Shown: positions 19,366-28,985 of the stretch, in pieces
How positions within the stretch are numbered: the first letter of the stretch is position 1
Layout: each line of letters begins with the position of its first letter
Origin: Verrucomicrobiota bacterium
GTDB taxonomy: Bacteria > Verrucomicrobiota > Verrucomicrobiia > Verrucomicrobiales > Akkermansiaceae
Direction: 5' to 3'
NCBI GenBank assembly: GCA_004293445.1
Contig: RDYP01000021.1
Location: forward strand, 1-64,000
Length of the DNA: 64,000 nt
Translations under genes and position numbers: made by a program
The notes under the pieces: generated by a model
What the model was told of the DNA's origin: nothing
Databases searched by the model: none
What the model saw: only the letters and a program-made list of their open reading frames with translations

Positions 19366-19383
19366 TCGCCGAACATCCCCGGC

Positions 19384-20673
19384 TCAGCGATTCATCAATT
19401 CCTCAATCTCGTCGGCTTCGATGGGAATGTTGGCCATCAGATCGATGTTGCGATCCTTGCCCAGCAGGACGTCATTCTCGATCCGGACGCCCAAACCTTC
19501 TTCGCGAATGTAAATGCCGGGCTCGATCGTGAAAACATTGCCCTCCGCAAAAGGCTCATGCGGGGGGCAGACATCATGCACATCCAGCCCAAGATGATGG
19601 GACACACCGTGCATGAAATATTTTCGCACCAAGGGCTTATCGGGGCCCTGTTCCTTCGCATCCTTCGCACTGATGAGGCCCAAGCGAACTAGCTCGACCT
19701 CCGTCAGTTCGACCACCGCTTTCTGGTAATCGAGCTGGCAATTGCCCGGCCGCAGAATCTCATTCGCCCCGCGGAATACCCGGAGCACAGCATTGTAAAC
19801 ATCGCGCTGACGAGCGGTGAAACGACCATTCACCGGGATGGTCCGCGTCAAATCAGAGGCCCACCCGGCGTATTCCGCCGCAATGTCTAGCAACAACATC
19901 TCCCCATCCTGACAGACGCTGTGATTTTCTAGATAATGGAGAACACAGGCGTTCTTCCCGCTTCCGATGATCGGATTGTAGGCGAATCCCCTCGAACCGC
20001 GGCGGATGAACTCATGGGCCAACTCCGCCTCAACCTCCCACTCACCCACACCGGGCTTCACGAAGCCTAGAAGGCGACGGAAACCTGCCTCGGTAATGTC
20101 ACAGGCTCGCTGGATCATCCGCAGCTCTACCGGATCCTTGATCATCCGCAGACGATGCATCGCCGGCGCCAATCTCTCGTATCGATGCAATGGATATCGG
20201 GCTTGGCACTTCCGAATGAAACGATCATTCGCCGTTTCCACCACCGTCGCCGCACGCAAGTGCTCGTTGGTCGTCAGATAGATGTGGTCGGCCTGAGGGA
20301 TCAAGCGATGAATCCACGCTTCAAAACCATGACTCCACTCGATGCGATCAATCCCGGTCGCAGCACGCGCCTGCTCCTTGCTGAGCTTCTCACCATCCCA
20401 GATGGCGATGAGCTCGCTGGTCTCTTTCACAAACAGAATCTCCCGTTCTTTGGGATCCTTTGCATCCGGCATCAGCATCAGCACGGTGTCCTCCTGATCG
20501 ACACCCGTGAGGTAAAAGAGGTCGGAGTTCTGCTTGAAGGCCATCGTGCCATCCGCGTTTGTCGGAAGCACGTCGTTGGACAGCACAATCACGATGCTGT
20601 TAGGCTTGAGCTGAGCACGGAGCTTTTCACGGTTCCGAACGAAGAATTGGGGATCGATGGCCTCGTAACGCAT
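19384..20673 (-). CDS. pepP: Xaa-Pro aminopeptidase (aminopeptidase P)
   Basis: A 429-residue metallopeptidase, close to the length of E. coli PepP. The N-terminal domain (about 1-165) has the aminopeptidase P fold, and the C-terminal pita-bread domain contains the dinuclear metal ligands: Asp in LLDIAAEYAG, Asp in ASDLTRTIPV, His in HGVSHHLGLDVHD, Glu in FTIEPGIYI and Glu in GVRIENDVLL. It releases the first residue from peptides with proline in second position, in the cytoplasm. It lies 111 bases downstream of nadK on the same strand. Confidence 0.9.
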   Translation of the reverse strand: MRYEAIDPQFFVRNREKLRAQLKPNSIVIVLSNDVLPTNADGTMAFKQNSDLFYLTGVDQEDTVLMLMPDAKDPKEREILFVKETSELIAIWDGEKLSKEQARAATGIDRIEWSHGFEAWIHRLIPQADHIYLTTNEHLRAATVVETANDRFIRKCQARYPLHRYERLAPAMHRLRMIKDPVELRMIQRACDITEAGFRRLLGFVKPGVGEWEVEAELAHEFIRRGSRGFAYNPIIGSGKNACVLHYLENHSVCQDGEMLLLDIAAEYAGWASDLTRTIPVNGRFTARQRDVYNAVLRVFRGANEILRPGNCQLDYQKAVVELTEVELVRLGLISAKDAKEQGPDKPLVRKYFMHGVSHHLGLDVHDVCPPHEPFAEGNVFTIEPGIYIREEGLGVRIENDVLLGKDRNIDLMANIPIEADEIEELMNR

Positions 20674-20784
20674 AAGCCCAGTCCATCCGATGCCCCGCCC
20701 TCACGCAACGGCATTTGAGCACGAGAGCGAAAACCTGCCGAAAACCCAACAAACGCCACTGAAGCGGCAAGCCTTGCCCTCTCG

Positions 20785-21639
20785 TCAGCCACCCCGCCAA
20801 TTCAACTTCTGCCGTACGGCCTCATAAAACGAGTGCCCGCGAAGCCGGAGGAGATTCAAAAACTGCCCAGCTTTCCTTACTTCAATGCGGTCACCGTGAT
20901 GGATGGTCACACAATCCCGGCCATCCACTGTAAAGAGCATCGGCGCCTCGTCCGCATTCTCCGGCGCAAGCTCGACCAGCGTATCATCGCCCACCACCAA
21001 AGAACGCTGGCTCAAAGTATGGGGACAAATCGGCGTGATCACAAAGGCCGCCGCCGAGGGACTGATCAACGGGCCGCCGGCCGACAGCGAATAAGCCGTG
21101 GAACCCGTCGGCGTGGCGACGATCAAGCCGTCCGCACGATAGTGATTGAGCAACTCTCCATCCACATAGGCAGATAGAGAAACCAGCCGACCCGTCTGAC
21201 CGCGAGCAAGGACCACCTCGTTCAGGGCGAGAAAATGCATCCGTGATCCATCGGCCCGCAGCACGGTTGCCGACAACAAGGCATGTCGGCTGGTCCCGAA
21301 ATCTCCGGATAACAAGGCATCGGCGAAAAGCTCGACTTCATCGTCCGTGCAACTCGTTAAAAACCCCAAGGTTCCTATGTTGATCCCGGCAACTGGCTTC
21401 TCCGTCGCACCCAACCGAGCCGCCGCGTTGAGCATGGTGCCATCTCCTCCAAGCACCGCGATCACATCACACGTCACTGCCAACTCAGGGCCCTCCAACC
21501 CATCCACAGCCCCCAGCAAGGCCGCCGCACCCTTTTCAAAAACAGCCGCAATTCCCCGCGCTTCGAGCGCCCCACGAAGCCGCTCAAGTGCGCCCGATGC
21601 ACCTTCTTTCCCGGTATTGGCGACGATCCCGACCTTCAT
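20785..21639 (-). CDS. nadK: NAD kinase
   Basis: A 284-residue protein with the diagnostic NAD kinase motifs: GGDGTMLNAAARLG, with the catalytic Asp, then GINIGTLGFLT, LNEVVLARG and the ATP/NAD-binding GSTAYSLSAGGPLI. It phosphorylates NAD to NADP in the cytosol. The ATG at 21639 gives the expected N-terminus (MKVGIVANTGKEGA). It lies between the O-antigen-ligase-like gene and pepP on the same strand, with gaps of 84 and 111 bases. Confidence 0.95.
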   Translation of the reverse strand: MKVGIVANTGKEGASGALERLRGALEARGIAAVFEKGAAALLGAVDGLEGPELAVTCDVIAVLGGDGTMLNAAARLGATEKPVAGINIGTLGFLTSCTDDEVELFADALLSGDFGTSRHALLSATVLRADGSRMHFLALNEVVLARGQTGRLVSLSAYVDGELLNHYRADGLIVATPTGSTAYSLSAGGPLISPSAAAFVITPICPHTLSQRSLVVGDDTLVELAPENADEAPMLFTVDGRDCVTIHHGDRIEVRKAGQFLNLLRLRGHSFYEAVRQKLNWRGG

Positions 21640-21723
21640 GGAGCCCTTCTAACGGCGAATCCACCGGGGATCAAGGAGTCCGGGGAAATTCATCACTTTC
21701 CTGCGCTTACCCCCAACACGCCA

Positions 21724-23976
21724 TCACGGGGTAAGCTCAGGCCAAGCTTCCTCACACACCTGTACCAGTTCCTGACGTCGCTGGTGATGGACCCCACCAT
21801 ACGTCGCCAGATTCACGCTCGCTTGGAACTCTTTTAGGGCCAGCTCTGCATATTCCCGCGACCGCGCTTCATTTTCCTCCGCGGCAAACGAAAGCATCAG
21901 ATCGTGGAAGTATTCGCCCTTGAAAAAATGAGCCATGAAGACCCGCTCATGCACGGCCTGAAGCGCGATCGCCCGGTCGTAGAGCGCAACGGCCTGCCAC
22001 TCATCACCTGCCCAACCCGCTACGGTCGCGACTTGGAGCGCGAGCACCGGATCATGATCGACCGATACCGCCAAATCCTGAATGGCTTGAAAATGGCTAT
22101 CCGCCCAATACTCCTTGGCCTCTAAGGATTCCAAATCGTAAAGCCGATCGATGAAGGTCTCCAGGGTCTTCCGCTCCAAGCCCAGATAGGGCGATGATTG
22201 CTGAACACCAAGCAAGGCTTGGAACCGGTGCGCCGAACTCATTCCCGCCGGTTGATAGAGCGGCTTCCAGAGCGCCACCGATATCTCGGTCAACCGCACA
22301 CCTCCGACCACCAATGCCAGAGCAAAGCAGGCAACGACAAAATTGCGCAGCAATCCAATCCACGACCGACCTGCCCGAAGAGCCTGCTCTTTTGATAGAT
22401 GACGCTCCAAAAGCACTCGACGCCCCTCCCGCCCCTTCTCGCAATCCTCAACGGTCTGACGCATCAGGTCCATCATCCCCTTTCCGTCCTTCATCTTCTC
22501 ACGCAGGGTCAGCTCGTTCGCACGCCGCTGCCAGGCTTCGTCCTTCGACGACAACAACAAGACAATCAGGCGAAACTCAGCCCTTTTACGTCCAGCAAGA
22601 AAGGCGCACGCGTAATTTCTAACCGCAAGAATGAAGGACTCATCGCCACCACCAGCGGCCTCCGCCTTACGGGCAGCCTGATAGTATTCCTCCGCCCTCA
22701 GCGACGAGACTCCGTGACGCTCGTCCCACCCCGAACCAGAAACACGAAGCCAGCGCCCCCGACTGATACGACCCAAAATCCAAGCCGCCATGAAGGCGCA
22801 GGGAGCCACGTGAAAAACAAAGTCGAAGTTCGACTGAATCAACATCCCGACCAGCCCAAGCGATTCCCACATGCCCACTCCCGAACTGCGTCCTAGGAGA
22901 TAGCGTTGCATCTGACGAACGATCGGAGCAATCACCAAGACCAGAAGCCCCAAGGCACATGGGGCGCCGTAATCCGTAAGCAACTGCAACAATTCGTTGT
23001 GCGCCATCTCCGGCTCCGCTCCCAAATCGTATTCCGGGCTTAGAACCCGGTACACATCACGACCAAAATGCCCGGGGCCACCGCCCGTGAGCGGCTTCTC
23101 CAAAAACAACTTCCATGCCGACTCGTAGAAAGATAGACGGCCACCGTCGGCAAAGCCCCCGTCCTGAGAGACCTTCCCACGAAAGGAAGCGACCCGTTCG
23201 ACCGCAATCTTGCCTAGCGGCACAATCACAAGACCACCTGCCGCAACAACCACCCACAGAAGGGTGACACCACTTCCTTTGCGCTTCAGATTCGCGGAAA
23301 ATAAAACTACTCCGAGTAAAGCAGCACAGACAAGCGAAAAATTTCCACCTCGAGACAGACTAAGAAAAATCGTCAACAAGGAGGTAGCCAGACCCAAGGC
23401 CGGCACGATCTTAAACTTGCCGCTACCCCGTAAAAACGCGGACAAAAACAAGCCGCTCGCACCGAGACCGAAATTGGCTGCGTGATTGTAATGAGCAAAG
23501 AATCCCGAGGCAAAAGATCCCGCCCTCGACGGGTAGACGGGATTCCAATCGGGCCGGTCCATTTGCATCACCGCAGCGACAGCATTAGCGGTAACCGCGA
23601 CCAATAAACCCAGCAATAGAGCCCGCGACTGAGCCGCATCCTGAACACGACCCATGAGGTAACCCGCCAGAACAAATAGCATCAGCACAATGTCATGAGC
23701 ACCTGTCGCAATGACGGGCGAAAACACAGCCCTGAGCGCCAGCAAGACGATGATGATCCAGATTGCATGAAAGTGCCAATTGACTCCCCACGCGACCCGA
23801 GAAGAGGAGCTCAAGACCAAAAAGAAGATCCCCAGTCCAACTACCAACAAGCCCGGACCCCAGTTCCAAAGCGTTGTCGATCCTCCCAAACCCACAAGAA
23901 GGGGAAAAATGAGGAAACAGGCGAGCAAGCTCAAGGAAGCTCCCAACTTTTGGATCAGGCTCTTGGGCATCGGCAC
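21724..23976 (-). CDS. O-antigen ligase/Wzy-like membrane protein with C-terminal repeat domain
   Basis: A 750-residue protein. Residues about 10-440 contain around ten to twelve hydrophobic segments. A periplasmic segment (about 250-330) has GGRLSFYESAWKLFLEKPLTGGGPGHFG and HNELLQLLTDYG, the signature area of the Wzy_C/O-antigen ligase family (substrate-binding Arg/His). Another membrane segment lies near 535-555, followed by a helical TPR-like tail (AVALYDRAIALQAVHERVFM and AELALKEFQASVNLATYGG). Members join or polymerise glycans on lipid carriers. It may act on O-antigen or glycosylated surface proteins; the PEP-CTERM gene beside it fits an exopolysaccharide/EPS link. Confidence 0.75.
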   Translation of the reverse strand: MPMPKSLIQKLGASLSLLACFLIFPLLVGLGGSTTLWNWGPGLLVVGLGIFFLVLSSSSRVAWGVNWHFHAIWIIIVLLALRAVFSPVIATGAHDIVLMLFVLAGYLMGRVQDAAQSRALLLGLLVAVTANAVAAVMQMDRPDWNPVYPSRAGSFASGFFAHYNHAANFGLGASGLFLSAFLRGSGKFKIVPALGLATSLLTIFLSLSRGGNFSLVCAALLGVVLFSANLKRKGSGVTLLWVVVAAGGLVIVPLGKIAVERVASFRGKVSQDGGFADGGRLSFYESAWKLFLEKPLTGGGPGHFGRDVYRVLSPEYDLGAEPEMAHNELLQLLTDYGAPCALGLLVLVIAPIVRQMQRYLLGRSSGVGMWESLGLVGMLIQSNFDFVFHVAPCAFMAAWILGRISRGRWLRVSGSGWDERHGVSSLRAEEYYQAARKAEAAGGGDESFILAVRNYACAFLAGRKRAEFRLIVLLLSSKDEAWQRRANELTLREKMKDGKGMMDLMRQTVEDCEKGREGRRVLLERHLSKEQALRAGRSWIGLLRNFVVACFALALVVGGVRLTEISVALWKPLYQPAGMSSAHRFQALLGVQQSSPYLGLERKTLETFIDRLYDLESLEAKEYWADSHFQAIQDLAVSVDHDPVLALQVATVAGWAGDEWQAVALYDRAIALQAVHERVFMAHFFKGEYFHDLMLSFAAEENEARSREYAELALKEFQASVNLATYGGVHHQRRQELVQVCEEAWPELTP

Positions 23977-24074
23977 CTCGGATTTTCAAATAAAACGGGA
24001 CCAGTATTCGGTTGACGAACACTAGTCCCGGCAAACTTCCTCAGAATCCATCCAGGAAGCATTCAGACAATTAC

Positions 24075-24935
24075 TCAGCGGCGACGACGTAAGAAAGCCG
24101 TCATCGCGAAAGCCGACACCAAAAGCGGCACGCTTGGCTCTGGCACTGGAGTTTGACTCTGGAGCAGGAAATTGTCAGCGATCAGATAATTGGTTCCCCA
24201 ATCTGGCTGGCCTGTACCTTTGAGCCAATCCAAACCGAAAGCTCCGACGTTCGCCTCAGGAACCGGTGGACCTTGATTCTGGGTCAAATCAACGTTGGCG
24301 AAAAGCGTGAAATCCAAGCCGTCCTGCGACAAGCTACCACTCCACTTGTTTAGGAGCGGGCTGAGCACCAGATTTAAAGTGAAGACCGTATTGAGAGGGA
24401 TCAAAGCCTGAGTGTCGAAAACCCCAGCCTCCGTCATGTTGCTTCTGATGATGGTCGCAAAACCATCAACAACATTCCCGTTCCCGTCGAGATCGTTGGT
24501 GAAGAGGAGAGTCGCGAGCGGATTGTTGGAAAGGTCGAAGAAGCTAAAACGGAAATCATCGGTCAACGACTGGCCTCCACCGCTGTTCAGGATGAGATCC
24601 ACCGAGAAACTCATTTCAGTCTCAAGACCATAATTGGCAGGGTCAAACCCCGAACCCGTCGGCGCGAGGGCGTAGGCAACTCCCAATTCAGCCTCAGACC
24701 CGTCTGTCGGCAAACCACCAACCACAAGAGACTTCGATCCGAAGGTCACTGGTGAGCCACTGGCATTACCTAAAACTGCAATGGATGGTGTTTCGATGGG
24801 GTCCGTGATCCAATTACCGGTCGTCTGGGCCTCAAGATTATCGACAGCCAGATCGTAAGATTCGAAATCCTCCGACATCAAAACGGCTGAATGAGCCGGA
24901 AGAATCCCCAGGACCGTGAAAAATAATTTTTTCAT
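24075..24935 (-). CDS. PEP-CTERM sorting-domain surface protein
   Basis: A 286-residue secreted protein. The N-terminal signal is KKLFFTVLGILPAHSAVL. The C-terminus has the PEP-CTERM tripartite signal: VPEPS, a hydrophobic helix (VPLLVSAFAMTAFL) and a terminal RRRR. The middle is beta-rich, with Asn, Asp, Thr and Gly repeats (for example GGGQSLTDDFRFSFFDLSNNP), of the jelly-roll kind common in these proteins. PEP-CTERM proteins are processed by an exosortase (EpsH type), which is not in this window. The gene lies 98 bases upstream of the O-antigen-ligase-like gene on the same strand. Confidence 0.9.
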   Translation of the reverse strand: MKKLFFTVLGILPAHSAVLMSEDFESYDLAVDNLEAQTTGNWITDPIETPSIAVLGNASGSPVTFGSKSLVVGGLPTDGSEAELGVAYALAPTGSGFDPANYGLETEMSFSVDLILNSGGGQSLTDDFRFSFFDLSNNPLATLLFTNDLDGNGNVVDGFATIIRSNMTEAGVFDTQALIPLNTVFTLNLVLSPLLNKWSGSLSQDGLDFTLFANVDLTQNQGPPVPEANVGAFGLDWLKGTGQPDWGTNYLIADNFLLQSQTPVPEPSVPLLVSAFAMTAFLRRRR

Positions 24936-24955
24936 AAATTCAAGCGGTGAAAAAC

Positions 24956-25384
24956 TCAGCGAGCGCGTCGAGCAACAACTTTCTTAGCAGCAGCAGCAAC
25001 GGGGGCCTGCTGGACTACCTTTTCGTGAACCGAAGCCGCCTTCGGCGCCTCGCTCATTTGAACTTTCTTGGCATCTCCGACGAAATCTTCGGGAGCTTGG
25101 GCCTTCTTCAGTGCCTCAGCTTGACGCTCCGCTTCGCGCGCAGCCTCGATCTGCTCGCGTTCGATGCGCTTGGCTTCGCGCTCGGCTTCGTTATCCTCAA
25201 GGCGTTCTTCAAGTTCTTCGAGACGATTCTCACGCTCCGCCTCGCGTTCCTCTTTCTCCTTGTAGTCGGAGCGGGTGCATTTGATCGCTTGTCCAGGCGG
25301 CACAATGGGAGCGCCCTGGCGACTAGCGAGAGCCGTATCGGCCGCGAGCATGCCCAGCACGGCAAAGAAAATTTGTGGTTTCAT
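24956..25384 (-). CDS. secreted Glu/Arg-rich coiled-coil protein
   Basis: From ATG 25384 the protein has 142 residues. It starts with a signal peptide (MKPQIFFAVLGMLAADTALA), then a short conserved-looking segment with one Cys (PPGQAIKCTRSDYKEK), a highly charged Glu/Arg/Ala coiled coil (about 45-90) and a basic Ala/Val/Lys tail. The upstream in-frame extension to 25492 is not supported, since it would place the signal peptide internally. Function unknown. It lies 20 bases upstream of the PEP-CTERM gene on the same strand and may share a transcript. Confidence 0.6.
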   Translation of the reverse strand: MKPQIFFAVLGMLAADTALASRQGAPIVPPGQAIKCTRSDYKEKEEREAERENRLEELEERLEDNEAEREAKRIEREQIEAAREAERQAEALKKAQAPEDFVGDAKKVQMSEAPKAASVHEKVVQQAPVAAAAKKVVARRAR

Positions 25385-25598
25385 CTTCACGCCTCCAAAG
25401 CAGCAGACCTGACCCCTCTCAGCAAGGCAAGATTCGTCAAAATTTAGGATCGATTCGTGCATTTTTTGCACTCTCGGAGACCAGAGCGTCACAATCTCGG
25501 AGGGGAAACCACTCCCTTAATCTGCAATTTTTGCAGATCATTCGGCATTCTTTAACTCAGCCTAATTGCCAAGAATTTTAAAAAGTTCATGTTGAGGC

Positions 25599-26381
25599 AT
25601 GATCAATCCACACGCTGCTAGCGAACCGGTATTCCGACTTGGATCGAGCCATCAAATTTCACTTCCAGATGCGCCGGAAATTCGGCGCGATGGATCCGCG
25701 ACCAAGGACGATTTGAATTTCGATGAGGTCTTGGATGAAATGAGCCACGATCTGGCGGAGCGTCCCCATCATGAAAGAGGGGCCGTCTCCGCAAACCCCA
25801 GTTCGACCCCGGCCAACCACTTGGACGCACCGGCCCATTTCATTCGCCGTGCGATTCAGGAGCTAGATAGCGGCTCACTTGACGAACTTCTGATCAATCG
25901 GCTTCTACAATTCGATCGGGATTCTGCAGAATTCCGGCAAGAATACGTGAGGCTTCGGGTGGAATCCCTGATGCGTCCACGGGCAAGCTTCATCCCGACC
26001 CAGCGCTCCCATGCTGCAGCCCCTCCCGATGCAACGGCTCCGCATCCGAAACGCGAGGAACTTCACAATCCTTGGCAAATTCACCGGCTTCGCGATCTCT
26101 GGTCATTCTTCGGCCCTTGGCTCACCGTCGTGACCGCCATCCAATTTTACGCGAGCCTGAATCTCAGCAAACTCATCGATTATCGCGGGATGTTGCCGGA
26201 GGCGACATCTCCCCACATCGCATCGCTGCTGATCGTCTGCTTGTCTCTCTCGATTAGTGCCGTGTGTTTGCGCGGGCTTCGGGGCCGAGACTTCCACGAC
26301 TTCGCCCCCCGTCTGCTAGGGATCACCGGAGCAAGCGCAATCGCTGCCATCTCCTTCCACATGATCCTTTACCATTTGTAA
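25599..26381 (+). CDS. hypothetical protein with C-terminal membrane helices
   Basis: A 260-residue protein not recognised by me. The N-terminal half is polar and Asp/Glu/Ala/Pro-rich, with a helical segment (FIRRAIQELDSGSLDELLINRLLQFDR). The C-terminal 100 residues hold three hydrophobic helices (FFGPWLTVVTAIQFYASL; IASLLIVCLSLSISAVCL; LLGITGASAIAAISFHMIL), separated by short loops. It stands alone between a divergent small secreted protein and a convergent zinc-ribbon protein. Codon usage is like the neighbourhood. Confidence 0.6.
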   Translation: MINPHAASEPVFRLGSSHQISLPDAPEIRRDGSATKDDLNFDEVLDEMSHDLAERPHHERGAVSANPSSTPANHLDAPAHFIRRAIQELDSGSLDELLINRLLQFDRDSAEFRQEYVRLRVESLMRPRASFIPTQRSHAAAPPDATAPHPKREELHNPWQIHRLRDLWSFFGPWLTVVTAIQFYASLNLSKLIDYRGMLPEATSPHIASLLIVCLSLSISAVCLRGLRGRDFHDFAPRLLGITGASAIAAISFHMILYHL

Positions 26382-26587
26382 GCGGAAAATTCTTCGCAGT
26401 AACCTGTCCGAACTTCGGTGGACAGCGCGATCGTCTGATCGGATACGAGGAATCGCGACCGCGTTCTAAGCACGACAGTCATCGATCGACGCGACAAGCC
26501 CAACAATCAAAGGCCGAAGACCCGAGGTTGCTGGCGTGACCCCAGATCCGCACCGTTCCTGGGGGATTCTTGCGCCAAAGGAACCGA

Positions 26588-27061
26588 TCAGTGGCGCTTC
26601 CGAGGTGGATCACCCCGCTCCCTTGCGCGAACCTCGGTGGATTCACCGCAGTAAGGGCAACGAAAGTGGTTCAAGCAAAGGACTCCGAACACCACCCGAA
26701 GCCGATGACTGCCAAGCGCTCGCTTGGCCTTGTGATTGATGGAGCAGCGATTTCTCGCGATCACGTGCACGTGACAAAGTGGGCAGCGCACACCACTCGC
26801 AAACAACCCATAAATGATGTAGGAGACAATCGCAGCACCCGCGACCTGCAATGCGCGAATCGCCCACTCCCGATCGCTCTCAACAAAGGAGATTACCAGC
26901 AGAGCCGGCACGGCCGCAGCAATCGGCGCAAAAATCAAAAAACTGATCGCGGCAAGCCTGAGATTTCGTACGGAACGATTGGAAGAAAGTCGATGCATTG
27001 TCAGGCCGCACTTATCTTTGAAATTTCTCATGGAGCTAGCAAGTCCCGATCCATGATTCAT
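26588..27061 (-). CDS. small membrane protein with C-terminal zinc ribbon
   Basis: A 157-residue protein with two adjacent hydrophobic segments (LAAISFLIFAPIAAAVPALLVISF and ALQVAGAAIVSYIIYGLFA), followed by a cysteine/histidine-rich tail: CPLCHVHV, NRCSINH and NHFRCPYCGES. Two CxxC pairs about 50 residues apart suggest a zinc ribbon facing the cytoplasm. The start at ATG 27061 has CAGGG upstream, but ATG 27031 or 26998 are possible. Function unknown. It is convergent with the 260-residue protein gene and divergent from the regulator gene. Confidence 0.55.
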   Translation of the reverse strand: MNHGSGLASSMRNFKDKCGLTMHRLSSNRSVRNLRLAAISFLIFAPIAAAVPALLVISFVESDREWAIRALQVAGAAIVSYIIYGLFASGVRCPLCHVHVIARNRCSINHKAKRALGSHRLRVVFGVLCLNHFRCPYCGESTEVRARERGDPPRKRH

Positions 27062-27146
27062 CCGTACCCTGTCGTAAAAAGAGACCCATCACGGCTCAGG
27101 GCAAGACGAGGGATACTGAGAAGCATCGCTCAGGTGCGATGCTCGC

Positions 27147-27350
27147 TCAGCGCGGCCATTTCCAAACCTTCCGACCTGCCGATGAAAAACCATGGATGGC
27201 GAAGGTCTGCGACCTCATTTCTCTTAGCACGCGATCCAGCGCTTCACTCGGGATCAAGCGGGCACAACCGATCGCAGGAAATTTCAATGGCGCAAATGCC
27301 ACCCCTTTGAAGTTGCCCTCCACCTGCATTTCATGCAATTCCTGCAGCAC
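27147..27350 (-). CDS. possible small gene, 67 codons
   Basis: A GTG-started minus-strand frame whose translation has a balanced, protein-like composition (for example FKGVAFAPLKFPAIGCARLI and REMRSQTFAIHGFSSAGRK). No family is recognised and no clear ribosome binding site is seen. It lies in a 536-base gap between the zinc-ribbon gene and the regulator gene; the remainder of that gap shows no feature. It could equally be a chance frame or a gene remnant. Confidence 0.25.
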   Translation of the reverse strand: MLQELHEMQVEGNFKGVAFAPLKFPAIGCARLIPSEALDRVLREMRSQTFAIHGFSSAGRKVWKWPR

Positions 27351-27597
27351 ATCGGTGCGTGTTTGTCGTCAACCCTCCTCTCGGTTTTACGACATGTCGC
27401 GGCAAAACGCATTCGCAGGTAACGCATACCCAACCCGAATCCTAAGCTCGGCCTGATGACCCCATGAACTACGAAATCGGTGAGGCCACCCAGTGGTCCG
27501 CGCATCATCCGCCGCTGAAATCCTGACGCTCTCCCGCCTGCGAACCCAACCGCAAAAGATCGGCTTCTGCTTCCAGCACGACCAACCCCAGAGCAAC

Positions 27598-28950
27598 ATG
27601 AAGCACGGCAACCACAAGCCACGGATTCTCATCGTAGAACCAGATCCAACGACCGCGGATCAAATCTCACAGGCAGCCCTGAAATTCGGCTTCCTGCCAT
27701 CGAACTGCCCGAGTCTCCGCAGCGCAGAGACCGCCGACTGGCATGATTTATCCGCCCTTCTGCTCGATCTCCAACAACCGGACGGCGATGGCTTCGATCT
27801 GCTTTCCTGGGCCCGCAGTCGTTATCCTCACCTGCCCTGCTTCGTACTGACCGCCATGGACAGCGCAGAATGGGCGATCAGTTCAATCAAAGCCGGTGCG
27901 GCGGATTATCTCATCAAGCCCTTCGATGCCCCCAAGGTGTTCTCATCGATCCGCGGGGCCTTGACTGGCACGCCACCCGCCCATGCCCCGCGCAAAACGG
28001 TGCCCGGGAATTGGAAAAGCGAGGCGATGCAGTCCCTCCACGAAAGCGCCCTGAAAACCGCGCTCCTACGCGTGCCCGTCCTGCTCCTCGGGGAAGCCGG
28101 AACTGGCAGGCGCTCGCTCGCGTCCTTCATCCACGCTCACAGCCAACGATCGGCCCAGCCGTTTGCCTCGATCGATGCCCGCGCCTTCGGAGAAGAGGAA
28201 CTCGAACTCGAACTCTTCGGCGGCGAAAGCCGACAAGCAGGGGGCAAGCTAGTCCGTAAGCGGGGTAAAATCGAAATGGCCGATGGCGGAACCCTTTTTA
28301 TCGAGGAGATCGATCGCCTGCCTCCCAAAATTCAAAGCCAGCTTCTCGACACCCTAGAAACACGCTCTGAGGCGGGTCAGACCGGGCGATTCGACTTTCG
28401 TTTGATCAGCTCCGCCGGGAATCCGATTCGGAATAAGGTGGTGGATGGCAGCTTTCGCGAGGATCTCTTTTATCGAATCAGCACCAGCACCTTGCAAGTG
28501 CCCGCTCTCCGTGATCTGGCGGCCGACATCGAAACTTGGTGCGATCTCCTTCTCACCGAAATCTGCATCGCAAACGGTTGCCGCCATCCTCAAATCACCC
28601 GCGGTGCCCGCGAATCCCTGGCCGATCACTCCTGGCCTGGGAACCTCGATGAGCTTCGCCACGTTCTGGAAAACGCGCTCGCCTTGTCGAATGGCGCGAT
28701 CATCGGTTCCGAACAGCTTCGCGGCACTCTCCGCCCTCAGGCCAAGCGACCCGACGTCGTCCCTGGCCAATTACTCGGTCTGTCGACGATCGATGACATG
28801 GAGCGAGCTTCTTTGGTAGCGGCACTGGAAGCCTGCAACGGGAATCGCCGCCGTGCTGCGCAGAGACTGGGCGTGAGCCAACGTACCATTTACAATATGA
28901 TCGATCGTTACGAGTTGAGGGCTCAGAACGGCGAGCACAAGCTCCCCTGA
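27598..28950 (+). CDS. NtrC-family response regulator with degenerate AAA+ motifs
   Basis: A 450-residue protein from ATG 27598. Residues 8-122 are a receiver domain with phosphoacceptor Asp57 (ALLLDLQQ) and the conserved Lys in YLIKPF. Residues about 140-375 match the sigma-54 activator AAA+ domain (FREDLFYRIS, SWPGNLDELRHVLENA). The C-terminus is a Fis-type helix-turn-helix (NRRRAAQRLGVSQRTIYNMI). Three ATPase features are altered: Walker A reads GEAGTGRRS (Arg171 for Lys), Walker B reads FIEEI (Glu for the usual Asp), and the GAFTGA loop is replaced by a segment around SRQAGGKLV. It may therefore regulate without remodelling sigma-54. The NOS gene starts 35 bases downstream and is probably co-transcribed. 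Confidence 0.85.
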   Translation: MKHGNHKPRILIVEPDPTTADQISQAALKFGFLPSNCPSLRSAETADWHDLSALLLDLQQPDGDGFDLLSWARSRYPHLPCFVLTAMDSAEWAISSIKAGAADYLIKPFDAPKVFSSIRGALTGTPPAHAPRKTVPGNWKSEAMQSLHESALKTALLRVPVLLLGEAGTGRRSLASFIHAHSQRSAQPFASIDARAFGEEELELELFGGESRQAGGKLVRKRGKIEMADGGTLFIEEIDRLPPKIQSQLLDTLETRSEAGQTGRFDFRLISSAGNPIRNKVVDGSFREDLFYRISTSTLQVPALRDLAADIETWCDLLLTEICIANGCRHPQITRGARESLADHSWPGNLDELRHVLENALALSNGAIIGSEQLRGTLRPQAKRPDVVPGQLLGLSTIDDMERASLVAALEACNGNRRRAAQRLGVSQRTIYNMIDRYELRAQNGEHKLP

Positions 28951-28985
28951 TTCCAGATTACCCTCGATCCGGATCCCGCTGCGAC